Positions 28,776 through 35,470 of a DNA stretch of 56,140 nucleotides are shown one piece after another. The position numbers and the translations under genes were made by a program. Within the stretch, counting starts at the first letter, position 1. Each line of letters opens with the position of its first letter. The DNA is taken from IMG/VR virus record IMGVR_UViG_3300044972_000535, positions 1 through 56,140 of that record; one strand, given 5' to 3'. This stretch comes from a virus. Under the pieces are notes generated by a model. The model saw only the letters and a program-made list of their open reading frames with translations. It ran no database searches and was not told the origin of the DNA.

Positions 28776-29078
28776 CTAGGTGTAGGCGTCTGCCCACTGT
28801 GTGAGCAGGATCGCCTTATAGGCATCGAGAGGCCTCTCTCGCAGTTCCGCGACGTGCATCAGGTCATCGATAGTTTCTTCGACCCAGTGCGCGCCTTCAT
28901 CCCGGTGATCGGCCAGCCATCCGTGCAGGGCGGTGATCACCTGCTGCTCCGCTTCGGTCATGTCGGGCTGCTCTTCGACCGGGTAGCCATAGCCCAGCCA
29001 GTAGGGGATGCTGGCGTCCCTGTCGGTGGCGTCGAGTATCTCGTTACTGCGCTTTGCGCGGATCACGTAGATCGTCAT
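28776..29078 (-). CDS. hypothetical acidic protein, 100 aa
   Basis: I chose ATG 29078 (MTIYVIRAKRSNEILDATDRDAS), preceded by AAGGAACCACCACA, a leader nearly identical to that of the next gene upstream. The middle is acidic (PVEEQPDMTEAEQQV) with a Trp/His-rich helix (LHGWLADHRDEGAHWVEETIDDLM). No family. It is the last gene of the cassette. Confidence 0.6.
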   Translation of the reverse strand: MTIYVIRAKRSNEILDATDRDASIPYWLGYGYPVEEQPDMTEAEQQVITALHGWLADHRDEGAHWVEETIDDLMHVAELRERPLDAYKAILLTQWADAYT

Positions 29079-29103
29079 TGTGGTGGTTCCTTTTGCAAAA
29101 GGT

Positions 29104-29418
29104 TCAAGCGGCGCGATCACGAATGCGCCGCAATTCGCGTTTGCGAGCAGCGTCGGCGGTGACTTCATTTTGGAACGAGCCATCAATCGGGCATTGCCCA
29201 ATGCCAGCCAGATCAAACAGCGCCGCGCCAAACTGGTTTATGCCAACGGGCGCAGGCAAGATATATTTTGTCCACTGACTGCCCTGCCAGCCAAACCTGC
29301 CCATAGGCAAGCTGTAGGCGTTGCTGCCTACCGACAGCGTGACAATATCGCCCTCTGTCTGGTCGTGCATGGCGGTTAGGCATTTAGCGTGTTCTGGGTA
29401 GTAGGAATAAGCGGCCAT
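29104..29418 (-). CDS. hypothetical protein, 104 aa
   Basis: The product starts MAAYSYYPEHAKCLTAMHDQ and has a hydrophobic middle (GSQWTKYILPAPVGINQFGAALFDLAG) and a basic Arg-rich end (RKRELRRIRDRAA). No family recognised. Its leader AAGGAACCACCACC is shared with the next gene. Confidence 0.6.
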   Translation of the reverse strand: MAAYSYYPEHAKCLTAMHDQTEGDIVTLSVGSNAYSLPMGRFGWQGSQWTKYILPAPVGINQFGAALFDLAGIGQCPIDGSFQNEVTADAARKRELRRIRDRAA

Positions 29419-29483
29419 GGTGGTGGTTCCTTCCTTGGAATTATTCAGGCAATTGGAGGGGCGACCGAAGCCGCCCCAGAGTT

Positions 29484-29672
29484 TCAGGCTGCGGCGAGGA
29501 GTTCGTCGAAGCGATCCTCAACCCAGTTGACCCGGTTGCCTGTTGCGCGAATGTCGAGCGTGTCGAGGATGTGGTACTCGACCCACAGATACTTGTCCGT
29601 CTGCGCGGCGTACGCACGTGCGTTGTCGAGGGTGATTGCTGGTGCCACTGCGGTGGTGAAGTCGTTGGTCAT
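29484..29672 (-). CDS. hypothetical protein, 62 aa
   Basis: I chose ATG 29672 (MTNDFTTAVAPAITLDNARAY) with GGAGA 5 nt upstream; ATG 29684 is less likely. The protein is acidic and ends EDRFDELLAAA. It is the first gene of the promoter-operator-driven cassette. No family. Confidence 0.6.
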   Translation of the reverse strand: MTNDFTTAVAPAITLDNARAYAAQTDKYLWVEYHILDTLDIRATGNRVNWVEDRFDELLAAA

Positions 29673-29698
29673 GTCAGTCTCCATTCACTGTTTGTCGC

Positions 29699-29718
29699 CT
29701 AAGACGACACCGTCTTAG
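29699..29718. promoter_or_regulatory. operator-like 20-bp palindrome
   Basis: CTAAGACG-ACAC-CGTCTTAG has perfect 8-bp arms. It overlaps the -10 element of the leftward cassette promoter (29714-29719), where a bound repressor would block transcription. Confidence 0.6.
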
Positions 29719-29741
29719 AATCGGAGAAAGGGGTCTGTCAA
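29714..29741 (-). promoter_or_regulatory. leftward promoter of the moron-like cassette
   Basis: Minus strand: perfect -35 TTGACA, 16-bp spacer, -10 TCTAAG, about 45 nt before the first gene of the cassette. Confidence 0.6.
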
Positions 29742-29745
29742 CTTT

Positions 29746-29842
29746 TAAAATTGGGGCGGGAAAAACCAGAGGGCCAGCAGCTTCATCCTCTGTAGTAGGG
29801 ACAGAGACAGTAGAGAGAGATAACGCTATAGGGGAGAGACCA
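29746..29842. repeat. intergenic repeat, copy R2
   Basis: Copy R2 of the R1 element at 28693-28770, sharing the 34-nt core plus TGTAGTAGGG and TAGGGGAGAGACC. The pair brackets the leftward cassette and R2 ends just before the small terminase gene. Confidence 0.75.
29761..29792 (-). terminator. leftward intrinsic terminator (R2)
   Basis: On the minus strand CAGAGG pairs with CCTCTG (6 bp; 14-nt loop), followed after one base by five T. It would shield the cassette promoter from antisense transcription entering from the terminase side. Confidence 0.6.
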
Positions 29843-29846
29843 ACCA

Positions 29847-30314
29847 GTGAGAGATCAGATCATGCGCGAACCAAAGACAGCAGAGGGAAAGGCCAAGGCC
29901 ATCGCCTCAGTGAACAAGGATTACGTGACGCCCAAGCAACAGAGGTTTGTGGCGGCGTACATCGCCAATGGAGGCAATGGGACACAGGCAGCGATAGAGG
30001 CAGGATATGCACCGCGCAGTGCAGCGCCGACCGCCTCAGAGATGCTAAAGATGTCGAAGATCAGGGTGAGGTTAGAGGGGGAGAAAACAGCACAGCTAGA
30101 CCGTCTGGCTCTGTCTGGCGACTGGGTCACGTCCCGATTGATGACGATGGCCGATCAGGCGGACAGCGATGCAGCCAAGGTTCGCAGCCTCGAACTGCTC
30201 GGCAAGGTGGTCGGCATCTTCGCTCCGGACAAGAAAGACATCACCGTGAACCAGACCGGGGACTTCCTCGCGACGCTCGATCTGGACGAGGATGACCCGG
30301 ACACCATGCAGTAA
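29847..30314 (+). CDS. terS: terminase small subunit, 155 aa
   Basis: The N-terminal half has KDYVTPKQQRFVAAYIANGGNGTQAAIEAGYAPRSAAPTASEMLK, the helix-turn-helix of Terminase_2-type small subunits that recognises the packaging site. The C-terminal part (VRSLELLGKVVGIFAPDKKDI ... LDLDEDDPD) is the oligomerisation and large-subunit contact region. GTG 29847 is used because GGGGAGAG lies 8 nt upstream; ATG 29862 is an alternative. The large subunit is encoded 3.6 kb further on, with lysis genes between. Confidence 0.9.
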   Translation: MRDQIMREPKTAEGKAKAIASVNKDYVTPKQQRFVAAYIANGGNGTQAAIEAGYAPRSAAPTASEMLKMSKIRVRLEGEKTAQLDRLALSGDWVTSRLMTMADQADSDAAKVRSLELLGKVVGIFAPDKKDITVNQTGDFLATLDLDEDDPDTMQ

Positions 30315-30781
30315 GACCACAACCTAGACAGGGTCGTGGTCGTTGCCCTGCTAACACCCTGCTCAAGCCTCGCATTGCGCTGCATTGCATAGGGTTTGGG
30401 CGGGGTTTTCTTTGGGCCATCGGTGGTGTGGCCTTCCTCTATGCACGGCCAGTGCGCCAGCGCCGATCCGCATCCGCCCTGCCTGACCCGCCTGCCTACC
30501 TGACCTGCCCGCCTAGAGGGGGGGGGGACGTGGTGCCGCGACCCCGGCCTCGAGTCTGCGGTTCCATACGAGGCTGCAAACGCTGTAGCCCCAGTATTGG
30601 TATCCACCCTAACCTACCCCTACCCATTCCTAACCAGGGGGGTAGTCAATCTGACAAACGAAACCCAAAAAATATAAAACGCATTTTTGATGTCCCCTCC
30701 ATAAGCCTTATGCAGATGACGACTTCTGCTTTGCCTTCTGCGCAAAATGGCTGTACTGCGTTATGAAACGCGGAGGCCAAC
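30315..30781. other. noncoding region upstream of the late genes
   Basis: This 467-bp stretch has no convincing gene. It holds an inverted repeat right after the terS stop (GACCAC/GTGGTC, 30315-30341), a run of ten G (30518-30527), an inverted repeat CTACCCC/GGGGTAG (30614-30645) and a good promoter. An open plus-strand frame from 30428 is Pro/Arg-rich, spans the G-run and looks non-coding. Confidence 0.6.
30651..30678 (+). promoter_or_regulatory. rightward promoter of the lysis/virion operon
   Basis: -35 CTGACA and -10 TATAAA with 16-bp spacing, about 100 nt before the first small gene at 30782. The inverted repeat 30614-30645 lies directly upstream of the -35. Confidence 0.6.
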
Positions 30782-30952
30782 GTGCTGTTCATGAAGTCCG
30801 GAATGAGCGCCATCAATCGCGCCAAGGCTAAGGCTGAGGAGCAGGCGGGCGTTGTGCGTACCCTGGCGAGGAGCGTGAGTCCCTTGCGCGGTGATCCACG
30901 CCGGCAGCCGAAAAACGAGAACAAGTTGGCCGATGTTGTGGCCGATGTTTGA
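30782..30952 (+). CDS. hypothetical basic protein, 56 aa
   Basis: GTG 30782 has GGAGG 5 nt upstream, a strong start. The product is basic and helical (MKSGMSAINRAKAKAEEQAGVVRTLARSV), with Arg/Pro-rich middle. No family. It is the first gene after the late promoter. Confidence 0.6.
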   Translation: MLFMKSGMSAINRAKAKAEEQAGVVRTLARSVSPLRGDPRRQPKNENKLADVVADV

Positions 30953-31112
30953 CGAGATGTCTGAGAGGATCGCGGGCATCACCTTGCACCGTGGCGACGA
31001 CCCTCTAGCATTCTTCGGGCTGTCTTTCAGCTGCTTCAACTTTGGCGCTGAGTTCTACACCGGCATAGTGCGCGTGAACTTTGGCTTCCTGCTGATGATT
31101 GTGAGGTTCTAA
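30945..31112 (+). CDS. hypothetical hydrophobic protein, 55 aa
   Basis: ATG 30945 overlaps the end of the previous gene by 8 nt. The product (MFDEMSERIAGITLHRGDDPLAFF) turns into a Phe-rich hydrophobic C-terminus (LSFSCFNFGAEFYTGIVRVNF and FLLMIVRF), possibly membrane-associated. No family. Confidence 0.5.
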   Translation: MFDEMSERIAGITLHRGDDPLAFFGLSFSCFNFGAEFYTGIVRVNFGFLLMIVRF

Positions 31113-31663
31113 TGGCCGATCCTGTTTCTCTCTACCTGCGCAACTTCCAGGCGTCGGTCAACGATGGCTCGTACTTCAAGAAGCCTTCCTACGAAGAGTT
31201 CGAGGGCGACTCGATCCCGTACGACATGACTGTTCCGATGCAGCCGGTGAGCGATATGCCTATGCGGGAATCGCAGCCAGTAGAGGTTCGCGGTGGCCCC
31301 GTGATCGACGGTGATCAGCTTGGAGCGGGTGTCGGCGTCAATGCCCCGATGGGTCGTGGCAATCTCGACCTGAACGCTACCCTGGTGCCAGGCGATAGTC
31401 GTCTCAACGCGAACTACAACCAGCCTCTGGGGCGAGGCAACCTTGGCCTGAACGCCAGCATGGGTCGCGGCGGTGTGCAGAACGTCGGAGCGAACGTAGG
31501 CCAGCCTGTGGGCGATGGTTACGTCAATGCTCGAGCCAACTACCAGCCACAGTCCAAGAACTTCGATGTCGGCGTGGACTACCAGAACAAGGACACTGGG
31601 ATTGGTCTGTCGTACAACAGGGCCAACAAGGCGCTGATGGCGAACGCCACAAAGCGATTCTGA
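31112..31663 (+). CDS. Gly/Asn-rich beta-repeat protein, 183 aa
   Basis: After an 85-residue leader, the C-terminal half is a series of alternating strand-like repeats: MGRGNLDLNATLVPG, SRLNANYNQPLGRGNLGLNASMGRGG, NVGANVGQPVGDGYVNARANYQP, FDVGVDYQNKDTGIGLSYNRA. The alternation of polar and nonpolar residues resembles beta-barrel or solenoid hairpins. No known function. It lies at the head of the late operon, before lysis genes, so it could be a minor virion protein. Confidence 0.75.
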   Translation: MADPVSLYLRNFQASVNDGSYFKKPSYEEFEGDSIPYDMTVPMQPVSDMPMRESQPVEVRGGPVIDGDQLGAGVGVNAPMGRGNLDLNATLVPGDSRLNANYNQPLGRGNLGLNASMGRGGVQNVGANVGQPVGDGYVNARANYQPQSKNFDVGVDYQNKDTGIGLSYNRANKALMANATKRF

Positions 31664-31923
31664 TGGCTAAAGACCCGCGCCTCGAGAAGGCTGGCGTGTC
31701 TGGCTTCAACAAGCCGAAGGCGACGCCGTCACACCCAAGCAAGTCGCACGTCGTTGTCGCGAAGGACGGGGACACGATCAGGACGATCCGCTTCGGGCAG
31801 CAGGGCGTGAAGGGTTCGCCGGACGGTTCCAAGCGCAACGAGGCCTTCAAGGCGCGTCACGCCGTCAACATCAGCAAGGGCAAGCTGTCTGCGGCCTTTT
31901 GGGCGGACAAGGTGAAGTGGTGA
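31663..31923 (+). CDS. conserved phage hypothetical protein, 86 aa
   Basis: A basic protein with GVSGFNKPKATPSHPSKSHVVVAKDGDTIRTIRFGQQGVKGSP and the C-terminal RHAVNISKGKLSAAFWADKVKW. The same pattern is common in short-tailed phages of Proteobacteria next to portal or lysis genes; no proven role. It overlaps the previous stop by 1 nt. Confidence 0.75.
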   Translation: MAKDPRLEKAGVSGFNKPKATPSHPSKSHVVVAKDGDTIRTIRFGQQGVKGSPDGSKRNEAFKARHAVNISKGKLSAAFWADKVKW

Positions 31924-31927
31924 ATTG

Positions 31928-32419
31928 ATGACCGTATCTCCGCCGTGGCTGCTCGCAGCGCAGTCATACCTGGGTGTAAAGGAGGTTCCCGGTCCGAAAC
32001 ATTCTAATGTGATCCTTGGCTGGCTCCGTGGCCTGAAGGCCTGGTGGTCGGACGACGAGATGGCCTGGTGTGGCACATTCGTCGCGCACTGCCTCAAAGA
32101 GGCTGATCTGCCATTCCCCGATGCCTGGTATCGCGCCAGGGCGTACGAGAACTACGGCTCGCTCCTGCGCCGTGAGCGCCTGTCACCAGGTGCGATCCTG
32201 ATCTTCCTGCGTCAGGGTGGTGGCCACGTCGGCTTCTACGTGGGCGAGGACGACACGCACTACCACGTCCTGGGCGGCAATCAGTCGAACGGCGTGAACG
32301 TGATGCGCCTGGCAAAGCACCGGCTGTTCGCCTCCCGTTGGCCGACTGGTTACCCGGTAGTCGGCGGTCCAGTGATGCTTGCCTCTTCTTCCGCGAAAAT
32401 TTCCGGGAACGAGGCGTGA
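31928..32419 (+). CDS. endolysin (TIGR02594-type peptidoglycan hydrolase), 163 aa
   Basis: The N-terminal part has the catalytic Cys in DDEMAWCGTFVAHCLKEADLP. The His region is GGGHVGFYVGEDDTHYHVLGGNQSNGVNVMRL. This Cys-His arrangement and length fit CHAP/NlpC-like phage endolysins of the TIGR02594 family that cut peptide or amide bonds in peptidoglycan. No signal peptide, so release needs the holin. The C-terminal core is duplicated, degenerate, in the chimera at 12340-12582. A TTG at 31925 is an alternative start. Confidence 0.88.
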   Translation: MTVSPPWLLAAQSYLGVKEVPGPKHSNVILGWLRGLKAWWSDDEMAWCGTFVAHCLKEADLPFPDAWYRARAYENYGSLLRRERLSPGAILIFLRQGGGHVGFYVGEDDTHYHVLGGNQSNGVNVMRLAKHRLFASRWPTGYPVVGGPVMLASSSAKISGNEA

Positions 32420-32421
32420 AG

Positions 32422-32691
32422 ATGCCGTCACTGAAGCAGTTGTTCTCCCTCTGCCTCCTGGGCGGGGGCGGCGCACTGTCTGCATTCAGCACGTGGCTGG
32501 TGTGGATCGTGTGGAAGGGTGGCTGGAGTGTGTCAAATCAGTCACAGCAGCTGGAAATTCTTGGCTGGGCGCTGCTCGGCGGCCTGTCCGGCGTGATGGT
32601 TTCACTCATTGCGATTGCGGTCGGCGGTCCTTTGCGTTCGCTCAAGGGTGAAGCCGGCCCAGTAAAGGTGGAAGTCGATGGCGATGATTGA
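32422..32691 (+). CDS. putative holin, 89 aa
   Basis: ATG 32422 has GAGG 7 nt upstream. The two membrane helices are SLCLLGGGGALSAFSTWLVWIVW and ILGWALLGGLSGVMVSLIAIAV, with a charged C-terminus (EVDGDD). The order endolysin, this protein, spanins supports a holin or pinholin. Confidence 0.7.
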   Translation: MPSLKQLFSLCLLGGGGALSAFSTWLVWIVWKGGWSVSNQSQQLEILGWALLGGLSGVMVSLIAIAVGGPLRSLKGEAGPVKVEVDGDD

Positions 32692-33034
32692 GGTCATCAG
32701 GTGGTGTTGGAAATTCCGCCGATTTTTTCTAACGGGCATTGTCGTCGTGGCCTTCATGTGGGTCTGGTACGCCAAGACCTCTGTCGAACGCGACCTGGCT
32801 CGAGAGAAGCTGATGGTCGTTGACCTTGAGCATCGCGTCGAGCAGCAGAACGTGGCCATTATGGAGTGGGCCGCTGACGCACAACGTCGTGGAGTGATGG
32901 CGAAGGAAGCCTTGCGTAAAGCATCGCTTGACGCCAAGCATCACAACGTGAAAGCGCAACGCATCCTAGTAGAGAAGCCGGTCGCAGATGATGAGTGTGT
33001 GGCGGCGCTCAGTCTGCTAAGGAAATACCAGTGA
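32678..33034 (+). CDS. Rz: i-spanin (Rz-like), 118 aa
   Basis: One N-terminal membrane helix (FFLTGIVVVAFMWVWYA) is followed by a periplasmic coiled coil (VERDLAREKLMVVDLEHRVEQQNVAIMEW) and a C-terminal DDECVAALSLLRKYQ typical of Rz proteins. It spans the periplasm with the o-spanin to fuse inner and outer membranes. Its 3' end overlaps the o-spanin start. Confidence 0.85.
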   Translation: MAMIEVIRWCWKFRRFFLTGIVVVAFMWVWYAKTSVERDLAREKLMVVDLEHRVEQQNVAIMEWAADAQRRGVMAKEALRKASLDAKHHNVKAQRILVEKPVADDECVAALSLLRKYQ

Positions 33035-33279
33035 AGCGGGTTCTGTTTCTCCCGCTTATTTTTTTGGCAGGCTGTGTCACGCCCCAGGCGAAAGTGATCC
33101 GGATGCCAATCCCAGTTCCGTGTGTCACGGAGACGATCAAGGAGCCGGACTTCCCCACAGTAGAAGCGGATGCCGGTCTATTTGAGCGTGTACAGGTGCT
33201 ACTTGCGGAGCGAGAACTCCGTCGAGGGTACGAAGGGCAACTAAAAGCGGCCATCGCCGCGTGTGGAGACGTGAAATGA
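33031..33279 (+). CDS. Rz1: o-spanin lipoprotein (Rz1-like), 82 aa
   Basis: The N-terminus MKRVLFLPLIFLAGC is a lipoprotein signal with lipobox LAGC, followed by a Pro-rich stretch (MPIPVPCVTETIKEPDFP). It starts with GTG 33031 overlapping the i-spanin stop. It anchors in the outer membrane, which shows that the host is Gram-negative. Confidence 0.88.
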   Translation: MKRVLFLPLIFLAGCVTPQAKVIRMPIPVPCVTETIKEPDFPTVEADAGLFERVQVLLAERELRRGYEGQLKAAIAACGDVK

Positions 33280-33410
33280 AGAAGCAGATGATGCCGTTCA
33301 TGGGCAAGGAATCGAAGATGGAAGAGAAGATGGAAGCCAAGAAGGGCGCTAAGGCCGCTCCGAAGGCGAAGGCCTCCATGAAGTCGGCTTGCAAGCCAAA
33401 GAAGAAATAA
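33276..33410 (+). CDS. Lys/Met-rich small protein, 44 aa
   Basis: ATG 33276 overlaps the o-spanin stop. The product (MKKQMMPFMGKESKMEEKMEAKKG ... CKPKKK) is strongly basic, with repeated Lys-Met, possibly nucleic-acid-binding. Small Lys-rich proteins occur at this place in related phages; no known role. Confidence 0.65.
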   Translation: MKKQMMPFMGKESKMEEKMEAKKGAKAAPKAKASMKSACKPKKK

Positions 33411-33419
33411 CCGGGGCGG

Positions 33420-33896
33420 GTGCCGTATTGTTGCACCCGATGTGGTCAAGAGAAGCCGCTCGACCAGTTCCGCTATAACGCGCGAACTGGTCGGCACTCT
33501 GCCTCCTGCCTGAGTTGCTGGAAGCCTAACCGGCAAGCAACGTACATCCACCAGTCAATTGAACACTACCTGGCGCAGAAACTTCGCCATGCCACGCGCC
33601 GCACCAGAATACGAGGCAAGCGCGCTATCACCTTTAACATCACCCTCGATGATGTGATGATGGTCTATGAGGAGCAGTCCGGTCGTTGCGCAATCTCCGG
33701 AGTTGCCTTAACGCACAGCGAAGAAACGCCGCACACGAACGCATCTATCGACCGCGTAAATCCGGACGTTGGGTACGAGGTTGAAAACATCCGCCTTGTT
33801 TGCTCGCTGGTCAACATCATGAGGATGCGCCTCAGCGACGAAGAACTGGGCAAGTGGGCGGTGAAAATTGCTAAGGGAATGGGTCTGTGGAAGTAG
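33420..33896 (+). CDS. HNH endonuclease, 158 aa
   Basis: An N-terminal zinc-ribbon-like part (MPYCCTRCGQEKPLDQF ... CLSCW) precedes the HNH core EEQSGRCAISGVALT ... NASIDRVNPDVGYEVENIRLVCSLVNIMR. HNH proteins next to terminase often aid genome packaging by nicking or cutting with the large subunit. It could also be a free-standing homing nuclease. It starts with GTG 33420 and overlaps terL by 10 nt. Confidence 0.8.
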   Translation: MPYCCTRCGQEKPLDQFRYNARTGRHSASCLSCWKPNRQATYIHQSIEHYLAQKLRHATRRTRIRGKRAITFNITLDDVMMVYEEQSGRCAISGVALTHSEETPHTNASIDRVNPDVGYEVENIRLVCSLVNIMRMRLSDEELGKWAVKIAKGMGLWK

Positions 33897-35470
33897 AGGT
33901 AATCAAGAAGCTTATAGCCAGCTTCCCTCTGTACGCCAAAAACGTCCTGCGGATCGTCAGCAAGCAAGGGGAGGTCATCCCGTTCAGGTTGAACCGTGGA
34001 CAGCTAATCCTGCATGAGCAGCTGGAGCGGCAGCTGGCTGAGACTGGCCGTATTCGCGCCCTGGTCATCAAGGGCCGGCAGATGGGTATCTCGACCTACG
34101 TCGAAGGCCGCTTCTTTTGGAAGGTCACGAAGACCAAGAACGCCAACGCCTTCGTGCTGTCTCACCTGGCGGAATCGACCACCGCGATCTTTCGCATGGT
34201 TCGCTCGTTCTACGACAACGCAGCGCACAGCGTATTCAAGCCGCCGCTTTCTACGTCGACGACCACCACAATGGTGTTCGACGGACTGAACTCCCAGTAC
34301 CGAATCGGCACCGCGCGCTCGACAAACATCGGGCGCGGCATGACCAACAAGTACGTCCACGCCTCCGAGGCCGCGTTCTACCCGAATAGCGGTGAAATCG
34401 TGTCCGGTCTTCTTCAGTCCGTTCCGGCGGAAGGCAGTGAAGTGATCGTCGAGTCCACCGCCAATGGTGCGGGCGGGTGGTTTTACGAACAGGTGATGAA
34501 GGCGCTCCGAAAGGAGAGTGACTGGATCGTCATCTTCATCCCCTGGTACTGGCTGCCAGAGTACGCCAAGAAGATCGACCCGTACTTCACCCGCACAAAG
34601 GAGGAGGAGAAGCTTGCTCTCACCTTCTCGCTGTCCAGCGAACAGCTGAACTGGCGTCGGTCAAAGATCGACGAACTCGGATCAACGGACCTTTTCAAGC
34701 AGGAATACCCATGCACCCCGGAGGAGGCGTTCCTCTTCTCTGGGCGAGCATTCGTCGAAGAAGACTGCCTCATGGACGCAGATCGTGACTGCTACACGCC
34801 TTACGTGGAGGGAAGCTTCAAGGACGGCACCGTCACACCGCACACCGAAGGGTCTTATAAGCAGTGGATCAAGGGCGTTGACCCTGAAGAGCGGTATTGC
34901 ATCGGGGTCGACGTGGCGGAAGGCCTCGCACACGGGGACTATACGGTCGCACAGGTACTCGATTCACTGGGTCGGCAGGTTGCGTCATGGCGTTTGCACA
35001 TCGACCCATACGAACTCGGCGATCAGATGGCGCACCTGGGCAAGAAGTTCAACCGCGCCTACGTGATACCGGAGCGAAACAACCACGGCCTGACCACAAT
35101 TCGTCGGATGCAGGACTTAGGTTACCCGAACTTATATGTCGAACACACAGTCGATGATGCGTACGCAGACAAAATGACTAAGCGCGCAGGGTTTTACACC
35201 AGCAGCAAGACCAAGCCGTTGATCATCGACAACCTTGCGGCGCTTCTTCGTAAGAGGGATAGTGGTATTGCGGACCAAGAACTTGTAAAAGAACTCCGCA
35301 ATTACGTTATCGACGACAAAGGGTTCACTAATGCAAAGTCAGGTTGCTATGACGACCGTGTGATGTCATACGCAATCGCACTCTTCGGGTTGAATACCAT
35401 GCCGCGTAATCGTCGCACTACGAAGAACGCTGTAGGGTATAAACCGTTCGATGATGTTGTGGGGTATTGA
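33887..35470 (+). CDS. terL: terminase large subunit, 527 aa
   Basis: This is the packaging ATPase and nuclease. Walker A is the VIKGRQMGIST stretch near residues 60-70. The acidic pair position is in YVHASEAAFYP (near 157). The motif VIVESTANGAGGWF follows. The RNase H-like nuclease begins CIGVDVAEGLAHGDYTV (near 340) and ends with DDRVMSYAIALFG. It starts with GTG 33887. Length and motifs fit terminases of short-tailed phages. Confidence 0.93.
   Translation: MEVEVIKKLIASFPLYAKNVLRIVSKQGEVIPFRLNRGQLILHEQLERQLAETGRIRALVIKGRQMGISTYVEGRFFWKVTKTKNANAFVLSHLAESTTAIFRMVRSFYDNAAHSVFKPPLSTSTTTTMVFDGLNSQYRIGTARSTNIGRGMTNKYVHASEAAFYPNSGEIVSGLLQSVPAEGSEVIVESTANGAGGWFYEQVMKALRKESDWIVIFIPWYWLPEYAKKIDPYFTRTKEEEKLALTFSLSSEQLNWRRSKIDELGSTDLFKQEYPCTPEEAFLFSGRAFVEEDCLMDADRDCYTPYVEGSFKDGTVTPHTEGSYKQWIKGVDPEERYCIGVDVAEGLAHGDYTVAQVLDSLGRQVASWRLHIDPYELGDQMAHLGKKFNRAYVIPERNNHGLTTIRRMQDLGYPNLYVEHTVDDAYADKMTKRAGFYTSSKTKPLIIDNLAALLRKRDSGIADQELVKELRNYVIDDKGFTNAKSGCYDDRVMSYAIALFGLNTMPRNRRTTKNAVGYKPFDDVVGY

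Noticed and set aside
29820-29842. CTATAGGGGAGAG before terS resembles the end of a T7-type RNA polymerase promoter
   Set aside because: No single-subunit RNA polymerase gene is present, the upstream recognition part does not match, and the segment belongs to the R1/R2 repeat.
30428-30766. A 112-codon plus-strand frame in the terS-late gene gap
   Set aside because: It is Pro/Arg-rich without a ribosome site, passes through the G10 run, and covers the promoter.
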